Assembly: GCA_000733355.1 (NCBI GenBank)
Contig: JNVV01000009.1
Coordinates: 535,521 to 599,520, forward strand
Direction of reading: 5' to 3'
Origin: Falciphora oryzae
Taxonomy: Eukaryota; Ascomycota; Sordariomycetes; Magnaporthales; Magnaporthaceae
Length of the DNA: 64,000 nucleotides
Under the pieces are notes generated by a model. The model saw nothing but the letters and a program-made list of their open reading frames with translations, made no database searches and was not told the origin of the DNA. The position numbers were made by a program, and so were the translations under genes. Shown here in pieces: positions 41,730-52,517 of this stretch; positions within the stretch are counted from its first letter, which is position 1, and each line of letters starts with the position of its first letter.

Positions 41730-42466
41730 TTACTCGAGGCGGGCACGCTTGGCGAGGCCGTTGCCATTGGTGGTGCCGTTCTCACCGTTCTGGGCGGCAA
41801 AGTACTCGAGGCTGCCCTTGGGGTCGGGCTTCATGGTCTTGGCGCCGCTGTGCCAGCCGGCGGGGCAGACCTCGCCGTGCTCGTCGGTGAACTGGAAGGC
41901 CTCGACGAGGCGGATCGTCTCCTCGACGTTGCGGCCGACGGGCAGGTCGTTGACCGTGATCTGGCGCAGGACGCCCTTGGGGTCGATGATGAAGAGGCCG
42001 CGCAGCGCGACGCCCTCGTCCTCGAGCAGCACGCCGTAGCTGCGCGAGATCTTCATCGACTTGTCCGCCACCAGCGGCAGCTGCAGGTCCGAGCCGAGGC
42101 CGCCCTGCGCGCGCGCGCGCTCCGTCCAGGCCAGGTGCGAGAAGTGGCTGTCGGTCGAGACGCCCAGGACGGTGGTGTTGATGCTGCGGAAGCGCGGCAG
42201 GGCATCGTTGTACTGGATGATCTCGGTCGGGCAGACAAAGGTGAAGTCGAGGGGGTAGAACAGGAGGACGACCCTGTTGTGGGCAGAGGCGGCCGTGTTA
42301 GCATGTACCTGTCTTTGACCTCTTTCCTGTTTGCCCGGCACTCTAGAGGGACAACATACCACTGGCCCAGGTAGTCAGACAGCGAGATGTCCTTGAACTC
42401 GCCTCCCGGGAACACCGTGGTGGCCTTGAAGTCCGGGGCGGGACGCTGAACGAAGGCGGTCGACAT
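41730..42466 (-). CDS. TSA1: Typical 2-Cys peroxiredoxin (TSA1-like)
   Basis: Thiol peroxidase of the Prx1/AhpC type, 216 aa, exons 42466-42360 and 42273-41730 (86-bp intron splitting a Trp codon). It reduces H2O2 and organic peroxides with thioredoxin as donor, in the cytosol. The peroxidatic cysteine is C50 in [10 protein letters not shown], and the resolving cysteine is C172 in H-G-E-V-C-P-A-G-W. The C-terminus extends ~20 residues past the usual Y-F end (Y-F-A-A-Q-N-G ... A-K-R-A-R-L-E) instead of stopping at it. The Y-F pair associated with sensitivity to over-oxidation is present, but the G-G-L-G motif reads G-G-L-G-S-D (Q-G-G-L-G). The extension is Asn/Gly-rich and may be a lineage feature. 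Confidence 0.95.
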
Positions 42467-43309
42467 TGTGGCTGCTGATGGGGGCGGATCGCGGTTGGTT
42501 TGTGGTTGTGCCGGTGGGCTGGAGAGTGGTGAGAGAGCTCGGTGTCGGTGGAGTGAGGCAGGACGTTCTGGCAACGGTCTGGAAATAAAACCTCGTTCGA
42601 TTTCAGAGAAGCAAAATTTCTCAGCCACCGGTCTCCTTATCTGGCTGGATCCGTTACCCTGCGCAACCCGCCTCTCCCACCGCCGGTGTCGGTGTGATGG
42701 CAGAACCATGATCCCCGCCCGTCAAGGGTCCACACCTCGCGTGAGGGCCCACCATGACGCGATTCGCGATATGTTTGACGCGTTTGCACAGCCTGGTCGC
42801 GTTAATTATGGTCTCCTTGGGTAGTAGACACACCCTGTCTGCTTGTTCTATCTACCTATCTATCTCCCTATGTATAATAGTATGGGAATAGTAAATGGTA
42901 GCCGCCGACACCACAAGTCAGCCTCATGAAAGGTATAGGACTGCAAAATACACACGCATATCTGGATCACGAAAAGAACTTTTTAAAAGGGAGTGCCGCG
43001 CCCCGCGGGGGATGCAATAGAACAAATGGCAAAGTACAAATGTAATGCAAAGAGACTAAAGAAATAAAAGTAGACATAACTAGGAAAACGTAAAAGCATA
43101 AATAACAACAAGAAGAGAAACAAAAAAAAAAAAAAAAAACGGTGTAAGAATGCAAAAGGCCTCGCCTTGGGTATCCATGAAACACGTCAAGCTAACATTG
43201 GAAACCAGAAAATAAAGTGTCGGTGAGAAAAAAGATAGAGACAGCAATATAGAAAGGGGTATCTCGTCTGGTAAAGGCAGTGATAATAGGAAAAGAAATA
43301 CTCAGGAGA
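42467..43309. other. Intergenic region
   Basis: Peroxiredoxin promoter on the left, thaumatin-like gene 3' flank on the right, and an A18 tract at 43122-43139. No gene is seen. Confidence 0.6.
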
Positions 43310-44504
43310 TTAAACCTTAGGACCCTTAGGACCCTTTGGACCCTTTGGGCGCCCAGGGGGTCCAGGAGGGCCCGGGGGAGGAGGGCCCGGGGGTGGAGGC
43401 GGCGGAGGCGGTCCCGGGGGTGGAGGAGGAGGCGGCGGCGGAGGCGGGCCCGAGGGAGGAGGCGGTGGAGCACCAGGGGGAGGAGGAGGCGGCGAGGGCG
43501 GGCCTGGAGGCGGAGGATTACCATGATCGGAAGCGCGGGGGAGATTGGGAGAAGGGGTTATTGGACGAGCACCTGGGGGAGCCGAAGGAACTGGACCAGA
43601 AGGAGATCCCTTGGGTCTGTAGGCGACGTATTTCGGGCACGCGTGGCCGACACAACACGTCATTGTGTCCTTCTTGCAGAAGTCCCAGCGGTTAGCGTCG
43701 TGGTCGTCCACATAAGTGTAGGACTCGCGTGCGCATTCGTCGAAAAAGGGCGCCGCGACCAGCGTGTTCCCCTTGTCCTTTTTGGTGTTGTCTCGGTTAG
43801 GGTTCGCGCAGGCGTTTTCCGCCTTCATCCAGGTCTTCGCATGTTGTTAACACGTCAGCACGAATCTTCCGTAAAAGCCAATGATGAAGAGGAGGGGGGA
43901 TAAATGGAGTAGACAGAAAAAAAAAAATGCGCACCTTACACTCCTTGGACGGGTTCAGTTTGGCGATCGCGGCTAGGTCGTGACCACAGCCGCTCTCGTA
44001 TATCGAGCCGTCGGCAGCCTCGCACCTGCATGTCACAGGGACGGTCCATCCCGTGACGTTGCTGACATCGAAACCTTTCTTTCCCTGGGCCATTGAAACC
44101 TCGATTTGGGTGGAGTGCTGGCTAGCCGGGAACTTTGCATCGTTGACGAAGACGGACCCGATGTAGCCTGGGCTCACAATGTAGACGGCCTTCGCACCCT
44201 TCTCGATCTTGCCCTCCGCGACTTCCTTCTTCTGTAGGTCGACTGGTTTGGGGACGCCTGGGTGGATGGCATGTCGTGTCGTGATGGCAGCCGTGTACTG
44301 GTTTGTTACTGTTATTGTTAGCTGGTCTACCGCGCGTTTCACAGCCGCCGGGGACGGCGCGGCTGTGGTTGCCGGCGCCGGCGGCGACGCCTCGCGGTCC
44401 CTGGGGGCCTTGGCGGCGGGGCCCTGATCCGGGTAGTTTATCGGCAGGGCGTGAACCGCTGCTACTGCGACGGCGAGCAGCGCGGTGGAACTTATAACCC
44501 TCAT
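43310..44504 (-). CDS. Secreted thaumatin-like protein with a proline-rich tail
   Basis: 364 aa, exons 44504-43935 and 43834-43310 (99-bp intron, phase 0). A signal peptide covers residues 1-~20. The mature part (I-T-V-T-N-Q-Y, ...W-T-V-P-V-T-C-R-C-E, G-C-G-H-D-L, A-A-P-F-F-D-E-C-A-R-E-S-Y-T-Y-V-D-D-H, T-C-C-V-G-H-A-C-P) follows a recurrent layout in fungal thaumatin-like secreted proteins, with A-P-F-F and Y-x(4)-D-D as anchors and about ten cysteines for disulphides. The last ~75 residues are almost pure Pro/Gly and end in three G-P-K triplets, a collagen-like composition. The family is extracellular or wall-associated; the activity of fungal members is not settled. The tail may anchor the protein in the wall. 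Confidence 0.8.
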
Positions 44505-47110
44505 TAGTCCGCTGTTCCCTTGCCTTCCTTGTCAGCTTGCGAGTTTCTCTCTCGAATGGGGTGCTTCTTTTCCTTCGTTGGTTTCCAGGCGGTAGTCGGC
44601 GATCGATCGTATTATGGGCTGATATTCAACAGTCGCTGTCGGGATGTCGAGTGGTGTAAGTCTGGGTGGTGGTGCTTCCTGGCTGTTTAATACCGTCAGG
44701 GATTAGGGGGGAGATGGTGTCTTCATTTCGCTTCTGCAGCCACGATCTGGGGGACTCGGCTCCTACAACTTTATATAGGGCATGCAAGGTGAGCCGGTGA
44801 AGTCCCGGATGATGGGCGGGATAGACATGGTGGTGGTGGTGGCATCGTTGTGTGTGGGCTGCGCGCAAGCGACAAGACATAAGACGCCCTGTCCCAGTAA
44901 TCAATAAACGCGACATGCGCCAGAACTCGCTTTCGAAAATCCCCGTTCGGAAAATTCGATCAACGACAGACTGCCAACAGCCGTCCAATGCGGCAGTGCA
45001 GGATCCATGCCAGCCCGCACACCCCGCCGGCGTTATTGCTCCTGCCTGCACAACCTGGGATCGTGTGGGACGGCGCTTCCCAAGCTGTTGGTCCCCTCTC
45101 GTGGTGTCAGGGAGGGCGGGTGGCGCACATCCTGGTTCTATTCCGGGCCGTTAGGGGGTCAATGCCACCCTTGGTGCCACGCAGCCCAGGCTGCCGGCTG
45201 ACGGCGCACATGTCGACAGGCAGCCGACAGTTGACGCATCCGATGAGGCTGTTTCCGTTAGCAAGAGCGTTTGCGACTCGTTGTATAATCATTCTAGAGC
45301 ATAGAGGTCGGTCGCCCAAATAGATGCAATCTGAAAACAGTCGAGGCGCGGAGGCGCGAACCTTGCATCTCAACCTTGGGCTGGGATTGATGTTGTTGGT
45401 GCAGGTGCGAGTCCGAGATCGCTGGAAGATCCAGAATTAGGTGGGACTTGTGCTGTGGGGACTTCGCGTGGTTTGTGGGGCCTTCGCTCTTGGGCTCTCC
45501 CTGCTTACTGTTGTTCCTCGCTGGATTGCCTTACAACCTTGAGTGTCGGCGCGACGGACGCGACGCGCCACAGCCACCGTGTACCCAAGATAAAGTGCTT
45601 GCATAAAGTCCACGTGAGACTGCCCGAGACACAACTTTTATTCACTGCCTGCGTGCTGCGCGCAAAGTTGGGGCTTGATCCCCTCGTGCCACATGCTCTT
45701 CTCGGATTTGTGGCTGATTTGCCTTTGGTCGCCACTCCTTCGTCAGCCCTATCATTGTGGCGCAGAACTCACCACGACGACAGCGCCGAATTGTTCCACG
45801 AGCAGGCCTGGGAGATCCGAGACAGCCCGCACTTGGACTGGGACTACAAGCACGCAACCCGCTTGAAAGCAACCGAAGGCGTGCCGCCTCGCTCTTGGAT
45901 CGCATTGTGTTTCGCGATTCCCGTGCTGTGTTTGGCGCGTTGGTTTCGGCAACACCACCTGCCTCTCCGGCCCCCATTGATGCTGACCACCACTTGCGGC
46001 CAGACATCGAACGCCAACCGCACCCAGCCCCCGGCCGCATGCGACCCAATAGCCGACTTCATTACTTTTTGCTCCATCTTTTTTCGTTCTCTTCCACATT
46101 TTCCGCCACACAACTGCAGGTGCCACGAAGTTGAGCATTATCAGCACGCGGCTAATTTGGCAATGTCTCCCTATCGTGGGGTATACAAATGGCACGGCAA
46201 AGTTACTGCAGGCAAATTATAACGACAAAGCTTCAAAATGAATGTCATGATGGACTTGGTGCTATTTGTATAGACAGATCGGTTTAGATGTCCCGGATTG
46301 CCTCCACCACCCGAGCCTTGGTTCGCGAACCACTCTCCTTGGCGTCTCACAGAGCCCAGGACTTTGGCTGACTTTGGCCAGAACGTGCTTGATATTGGGA
46401 CTCTGGGAGGATGGAAAGCATTGTCTTCCACAGCATGCGCGCATATGGGCTTCGCTGGTTGTCCAATGAAACCTCCAAGAGTCGTCAGGTCGTCGGTGCT
46501 GACCGCCTAGTTGGGACATAATTCTCACCCACACGCTTTGGTGCTAGCCAACTCACGCTTCAACTTTCGACGTGCTTCAGCGATTGCCCCGCAAAAGGCC
46601 GTTTACGGCATCCTTCGCCAAGGTAATGGAAAAAGGAAGTCGCTTTAGCTGTCTAGAGATGTCCAATAGATAAAAGCCTCGGCTTATCCTTTTCGACTCA
46701 TGTGTGTAAATGACGGCTTTTTACTGAATCAGGACAAAGACGTTATCCTGCAGCCGCGAATCATCCACCTTTTTTTTCAAGCGAAGGCTGCAAATATGGG
46801 TCAACTGGTAGTTGATAGGTGAGCCTAACATGTCAGCTTCCCAAGGCGCCAATCGGACTTAACAGGTGGCCGAGCAAGGGGGAGGCCGAGAAGGAGCGAT
46901 ATTTGCTGCCTGGGATACTAAGGACAAAAGGCGGTATAAAATCCCCGCGGTCCCTTGCGCCACGAATGTGCCTGGGCTCGTCTTCCAATATTTAACGGAT
47001 GCCCCCTCCCCTTTATCACTCACTTTTCTGCTACACGGCGTAATCAGCACCCGCACTCGCGCCAGCTTCGTGCCTTCTCAACCTCCTCCGCCTCCTCCCG
47101 GCATCGCAAG
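44505..47110. other. Long intergenic region
   Basis: 2.6 kb. A 255-codon plus-strand frame (45455-46222) is open but has no recognisable domain and a patchwork composition; I do not call it a gene. TATAAAA at 46935-46941 serves the hydrolase gene. Confidence 0.5.
46935..46941 (+). promoter_or_regulatory. TATA box of the hydrolase gene at 47111
   Basis: TATAAAA, 176 bp upstream of the ATG. Confidence 0.5.
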
Positions 47111-48171
47111 ATGCATATCCGAGCCCCCCTCTCGCTGGCCTCTGCCCCCGGCCTCGCCGCCGTCCACCCCCTGACCGGCGGCGCGTCCCCGGTCCACTTC
47201 CACCTGGTACACGGAGCCTGGCATGGGCCGTCGGCGTTCGACCTGCTCCGCGCCGAGCTCCAGGGCAGGGGGTATTCCACATCGGCCTCGAGCCTCCCCA
47301 GCGTCGGCACCGCGGACCCGGAGGTCGGTCTGTACGCCGACGGCGCTGCCGTCCGGGCCGACCTGGAGGGACTCGTCGACGCTGGCAAGGAGGTCGTGCT
47401 GGTCGCCCACTCGTACGGAGGGCTGGCTACGTCCAACGGCGTCGAGGGGCTCAGCGTCGAGCAGCGCGAGGCAGACGGGAAGAAAGGCGGGGTTCTCTCG
47501 CACGTCTTCCTGGCCGCCATGGCCTTCGACGTTGGCAGCAGCGTGTCAAGCATGCAGCAGGATAGTGGTTTCCCCGAGTGGCTGAACTTTACGGTAAGGA
47601 AGGTTTCGTCTCGGTACGCTACAAACCGCAATTTTGCTTCTGCCGAGACTTTGAGTACTAAAGTGAGGTGTGTTCATAGGCCGATGGGAAATTCCACTAC
47701 CCTTTGCCAGAGAAAGCCAAAGAGCCTTTTGTAAGTAAAGCTTTAAGCACTTTTTTCCCGCTTCAACTTATTTCTCGGAACCCTTTTTAAAAGAATTTTA
47801 AGATGTAGTTACATGTTTGATGGATAATGACTACCGCCGGTAATAATAACCAAGTCTGAACATTACAGTACAATGATATCGAGGACGAGACGCTGGTGGC
47901 TGAAGCAATCGCCGCACTGCGTCAAATGACGACCAAGGCCTTCCAAGAGCCTTCGCGATATGCCCCTTGGAAAAACGGCTTCAACGTCGCCTACATATTT
48001 ACCGAAAAGGATAACGCTTTGCCCTTCTCCATCCAACAGGCTATGTTTTCCCAGTTCCCTGCCGGTAGTTTCAACGCTACTATGGACACCGGTCATTCGC
48101 CCTTCCTCAACAGGCCCAAAGAGCTGGCGGACAACCTTGTTGCCGCCTACAAGCATGTCAAGGCTTCGTAG
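47111..48171 (+). CDS. Alpha/beta hydrolase (esterase-like)
   Basis: 278 aa from 47111-47593, 47680-47730 (a 51-bp exon) and 47869-48171; introns of 86 and 138 bp, phase 0. Small serine hydrolase with H-G-A-W-H-G-P (oxyanion loop, 34-40), nucleophile elbow H-S-Y-G-G (Ser101), Asp226 in T-E-K-D-N and His254 in D-T-G-H-S-P-F. This is the layout of the plant methylesterase/hydroxynitrile-lyase-like group that includes fungal salicylate-ester and other carboxylester hydrolases. No signal peptide is evident, so it is probably cytosolic. The substrate is unknown. The catalytic set is complete and the frame is clean. Confidence 0.88.
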
Positions 48172-48533
48172 AGAGGAGCTTCCGAATGTTTCGATCATGG
48201 GGTGGAGCGCTGGTTCAGCAATCTCGCTGCTTCGACAGTGTGGCCAAAGGGAATGTCTCTCAGATTTTCACTCTTGTGGTCATCATCTTCAAAAGGCAGA
48301 ATGTGGAAGCACTAATGAGGGCATATCCCAGCGGAGAAATTCTCTTTCTCCTGGGACCGTATCCATGTCAATCTCCGGCTTCCATAAGAAGTCTCTCGAT
48401 ACCGATGCGCAACAAAATTGCGTGCGCTACACAACAAGCCGTAGAAATGAATCCACACAAAAAGCAAAGTCTTTGAAGTTTCCAGGGGGGCGCTTCTCCT
48501 TGATGCCAGCAAACGGCGTAGGGCGGAACAGTC
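48172..48533. other. Convergent intergenic region
   Basis: Lies between the 3' ends of the hydrolase (plus) and the small secreted protein (minus). No gene is seen. Confidence 0.6.
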
Positions 48534-48806
48534 CTAGGTCCACACTCTCACGCAAGCATCGGGCTTTCGATAGGATGGTGCCCCCGCTTTTATATCCGCT
48601 TCAGTAATGGGATCCGGGTCCTCCCAAGGTTTACAAGGTGGCAGCCCTGTTCTCGTGGGCTCGGGCGGGCGCGTTCCGCATCTGGGGTCCATATGATGGC
48701 GCGCCCCTATGGCAACATCCCGGACGGGTGTAAGCACGGCAGATGCTGCGAGGGCTAGCGCTGCGAGGGTTAGCGCCGCGAGGGTGAAGGGTGTTGAGAG
48801 ATGCAT
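48534..48806 (-). CDS. Small secreted protein, 90 aa
   Basis: Candidate secreted protein: a clean signal peptide (M-H-L-S-T-P-F-T-L-A-A-L-T-L-A-A-L-A-L-A) is followed by ~67 mature residues rich in Pro, Arg and Asp with three cysteines (D-P-R-C-G, P-P-C-K-P-W, D-A-C-V-R). No homologue is recalled. Size, signal peptide and lack of a domain fit the usual profile of fungal secreted effectors or surface peptides, but the odd cysteine number argues against a simple disulphide-stabilised fold. Confidence 0.6.
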   Translation of the reverse strand: MHLSTPFTLAALTLAALALAASAVLTPVRDVAIGARHHMDPRCGTRPPEPTRTGLPPCKPWEDPDPITEADIKAGAPSYRKPDACVRVWT

Positions 48807-49427
48807 TTCTTCCTAGGTACAGGCGCAGCAGGATGGCAAGGCCCCTTTTGGTTGATGCTGTGCCAAAAGGGTATGCCTGAGCAAGCAGGTCGCTCCTTCA
48901 TGTTAGTTTTGCCTCTTCGACTTGGAACATTTGGGTCAAGTTTACGTGTTTGAGTGTAGTGTTTTGTATTGGGGGGTTGTCAACCGAGACAACCGCACAT
49001 AAAAGCGCAAAAACAAGAAAGGACTGTGTATAGGTTTTACACACAAATCCAAAAGCCCTGACCTTATTCGCTGAGTGACGTTCCGAGCTGGAAGAGAAAG
49101 ATATTGCTGAATGATTGTTTCATGAATTCACCGCATTTACATTGGAATAGCTATCGAGCATTGGAGTTGGGATGGCTGATTCCCGCGCCGATTTACGATC
49201 AATGATACTGCCGAGACCGATTGTTCGACTGCACCAAGCAGGGACGGCAAGAAAAACTCGAATATGCAATCGCCAATACAGCTAGCTACATCTACCCAGA
49301 TGGGAAAGGAAAAAGAAAACAACCAAATTCCAACGCCTAAATAAGACAGTCCTGTTCACAAAAGAGGAGCAGCATTGGCTTTCCAGAATGGATCGATACT
49401 TTCTCTGCTTTCTCCTTAGTTGCCAAT
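48807..49427. other. Intergenic region
   Basis: No gene or notable repeat seen. Confidence 0.6.
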
Positions 49428-49767
49428 CTAGTTCGCTGGGTTCACTGTCCCCACAGTTCCAATGCGCGGAACGCCGGTATTCTTAGAGGAGTGTTTGAGA
49501 GGTCTGTAATCGACAGTTAGCCAATCTTGCCCTTGCAGCTGTACTCGACTGCACAAGGTCGGAAGCAAAGGTAAACAGCTTTAGGTGGGATGGGTCCTTT
49601 TGTTGAACGTACCTGGTGTCCCTAAAGCAACCGTCACTGGGGCACGGAGATACGACGCAAACGATCATGCAATTCTTTCCTCCGGATAGTCCGAAGAATG
49701 GAATCGGGCTGGAGACGGACACGCCGGCCAGGAGGCCCAGAACAAACACGGCCGAGGAAGGACGCAT
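49428..49767 (-). CDS. Small secreted cysteine protein, 76 aa
   Basis: Exon 1 is 49767-49613 and exon 2 is 49503-49428, with a 109-bp intron (GTACGT to TTACAG, branch CTAAC). Signal peptide ~1-20 (M-R-P-S-S-A-V-F-V-L-G-L-L-A-G-V). The mature peptide is ~56 residues with four closely spaced cysteines, C-x3-C-x4-C-x4-C, and then a basic, cysteine-free tail ending in V-N-P-A-N. Splicing removes the run-on tail seen in the unspliced frame. No family is recognised; it is a plausible effector-like or defence peptide. The spacing is compatible with two disulphides. Confidence 0.65.
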
Positions 49768-50884
49768 GGCGGATCGGAGGATAGGGGCGGGTATTCTCGT
49801 TCGAGCTGGTGTGGTTAGATTGGAAATTTGGGGCGTGGATTGTTGCGTCTGGGTCTGTGGCTAGGCGGGGCAGGAACAGGACTTCTAGTAAAGAATTTGC
49901 TGTGGTTGTCGTTCTGATGGACGCAGGCAGGGAAAAGCTTGGTGGTGGATGCATCAATCGGATATTTCGAGTGTGCAGACAAACCGGCATTTATATAAAT
50001 CGAGTTCTGAATATCAAAGGATGGATCTTTGTGCAACGGACGAAGTCCATCCCCAATAAAGTTGACTAGACACCAATCCCAACGTAGTAATTAATTTATT
50101 TGGTACCGTGTGTTGCTGCTGCATGGACTTTTTTCGCCAGTAAGCCTTCCTACCCTCGAACCCGGCCACATGAGGAATCTCACCAGGGTTTTGTCGGCAC
50201 GGTCGTGATCGTGGCCTTCAGCCACCGGATTGGCGAGGCCCCTTGCATGATGGGGGCTTAGGCAGCGGCGCCGGGATGACACCCAACTTGTCTGAGCCGA
50301 CAATACATGGCAACGTGCTGTTATTTTTACAAGACCCCCATGCGTCAACGTGCACCCAAAACCCAATCACCGAACTTCTTACGCATTCTGCCACCATACC
50401 AGCTATTACCTGTATCTCGTTTGTTATCCTTTGCAACTCAGCGAGGACCTTCACCAACGTCCTCGACAAGCCATGCGACAAGGCTGGCTTAATGCGCTCG
50501 CTATACGAGGGGTCTTGCGTACAACGAAACCTGCTCAGCTCAACGCCATGCGACGCCACACATGCCACCCCCACCCGGCCGCTCCTTGAGGCCATCGACA
50601 CTAAAAATTTGATTAACCGCCCGTCAAATATTGTTATTGGCGACAGCTCGTCTGCGACCTCCTTCAACGGTGCCGGCCAGCTTTTGGCACATCGCATCCA
50701 TGATTGGATTGCACGTTGGGTGGTGACTTGAGGCCAAGCGAGCAAGTGTTTCCGCTTGGTCCAGAGATGTGTTGCAAAGGAGACGTGCAAGGCGTTGGCC
50801 TCACACCAGTTAGAGATAAGTCCATGGACGGATTCATGACGCTGGAAGCTAAAATTTCCCCATATCCTTGAAATTTGCTGATCA
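49768..50884. other. Intergenic region with two opposing open frames
   Basis: A 162-codon plus frame (50243-50731) and a 240-codon minus frame (50218-50940) overlap. Neither has a recognisable motif, signal peptide or promoter that would decide between them. One may be a decayed gene. Confidence 0.45.
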
Positions 50885-52060
50885 TTGCAATTTGAAGCCT
50901 TCGAATACGAAAAGGCAGTAACTATACCTTTTCTGAGCATCGCATCCTTAACTCACAGCTCTTCTTCCTCTTCGTCGGCCGCATCGAGTACGACGCCTAC
51001 GCCCAGCACTTGCTCAACCTGCTGCGGCGCGGCGAGGATAAGACGTGTGCTGTCGATGGGCCGGTGCAAGCCGCAGTTCGAGCTCAGCGAGACAAAGATC
51101 CCGGCGGAGCACCATGGAGAATGCCGGAAGATGTGGGATATTATCGAGCTGAGGCGCAATATTGGCTCCTAACAACAGGGAGACGCGTGCAAATTGTGAG
51201 TTTTCATTGAAGCAGGCTTCATCGTCCACTCGGGCTATTGTTGACTGTGGCTACGGCAACAACATCGAGTACTTTGAACAAGGCAAGAAGGAAATACTCG
51301 AAAATGTCATGGCCAAGTTCGAGGAGTCGCCAGGCACCGATGAGAAGCCAAGGCCCTCGGTCAAGCAGTTCGAAAACTTCCTGAAGCAGTTCAACGGCAA
51401 GCACCGGTCCGCGCGAGGCAGAAACATCGACGACGTCGCCTTCTCCAGCCTCGACTATCACTACGACGGCGGGCAAAAGAGCGACGAAGGCGGCGCCGGC
51501 TTCTGGACCCCGAGAATGAACAGGGACTCCGAGTCCAGCACCTGGTGGAGGAAGCAAGACCCCAGCGGGCGGGGATGCTGCGGTCGAGAACGTCACAACG
51601 GAAGCCGCCATCAAGGGGTGGGTTTCCCCGCGGTGGCTACAGATCGGCAAGAACCTGTCCCAGATGGGGCAGCTGATGGGGATCCAGGGCGACCGGTGGT
51701 CTGAGGCCCGGACAGCCTCGCCCCGGATCATCGCCGCCTTCGCCGAGGCCGTGCGGTCGCAGGGCTACCCAGGCACAGCGGGATAAGTTCGATGCGGGAT
51801 AGACAGCATCATGAAATGGAAGCCCATACCGCGCGCTCTCGAGCTGTATGGAACTTTGAGCTAGGTTATCCACCGATGCGAGGGCGGCAAGTATTACACG
51901 GCGAACCCGCTCAACTAGAGCCCGGACGACGCGCAGATCCTCGAGATGCTGAGCCCGGGGTTCGGGTCCGAGAACGAAGATTTTGCCTGGGGCGTTGTGG
52001 GACGGAGGTTTGAACAGGGGCCTGGTGATTGGGGCTGCACTCATGGTGGCTGATGAGGGG
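50885..52060 (+). pseudogene. Decayed gene of unknown family
   Basis: Protein-like blocks follow each other on the plus strand but in changing frames. C-K-P-Q-F-E-L-S-E-T-K ... M-W-D-I-I-E-L-R-R-N-I-G-S stops at ~51170. C-G-Y-G-N-N-I-E-Y-F-E-Q-G-K-K ... Y-H-Y-D-G-G ... F-W-T-P-R-M-N follows in the 51162 frame. Near 51567, in a G-rich run, the sense moves one base to E-N-V-T-T-E-A-A-I-K ... A-F-A-E-A-V-R-S-Q-G-Y. After stops at 51784 and 51866, H-R-C-E-G-G-K-Y-Y-T-A-N-P-L-N, a TAG where CAG is expected, and S-P-D-D-A-Q-I-L-E-M-L-S-P-G-F continue in that frame. At least one indel and three nonsense codons make it non-functional. I do not recognise the family. A long minus-strand open frame over 51637-52257 is probably its shadow. 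Confidence 0.5.
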
Positions 52061-52517
52061 AAGAGTTTGACTGGTCGTGGCATTTTTGCCGCCGGGTTTT
52101 CTTGCTTTCCAGAACCGTATCCTTCCCATGCTTTCTTGAACAATTCCGCCTCGAGGTTGATGTTCTGCTGGAGCTTCATTCCATCCCCCTGCCAAACCGT
52201 GGCCCCCCCGAGCGTGGGTAACTTCTTCAGGCCTGCGGCGCCATCAGTGAGGGCCAAGCAAAGCTCGTTACCGCATTGGAGTTTTTATTCCATCCGATCT
52301 ATCGGAAGAAACGCCACTGGGTTTCTAGCCCGAAATCCCTAGACGTGATCTAATCGTGATTAATTATCGTGGGGGCGCCCCAAGACCGCTTCGAGCACGA
52401 AAGCAACAGAGTTTGCCTTGGGGAAACGAGACGAGAACCATCCCGCAAACCGACCCAGACTGCTCAGGTAGGGGGCCTGGTAACTCTAACCCAATCTGTA
52501 GGCTATGACGTTTCAAG
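52061..52517. other. Intergenic region
   Basis: 3' flank of the Nudix gene; no gene is recognised. Confidence 0.5.

Noticed and set aside
45455..46222. 255-codon open frame on the plus strand
   Set aside because: No domain, signal peptide or coherent composition; its promoter is unclear. Left as intergenic.
50218..50940. 240-codon minus-strand frame
   Set aside because: It competes with a plus-strand frame of similar quality, and nothing decides between them.
51637..52257. 206-codon minus-strand frame
   Set aside because: Most of it lies antisense to the protein-like blocks of the decayed plus-strand gene, so it is probably a shadow.
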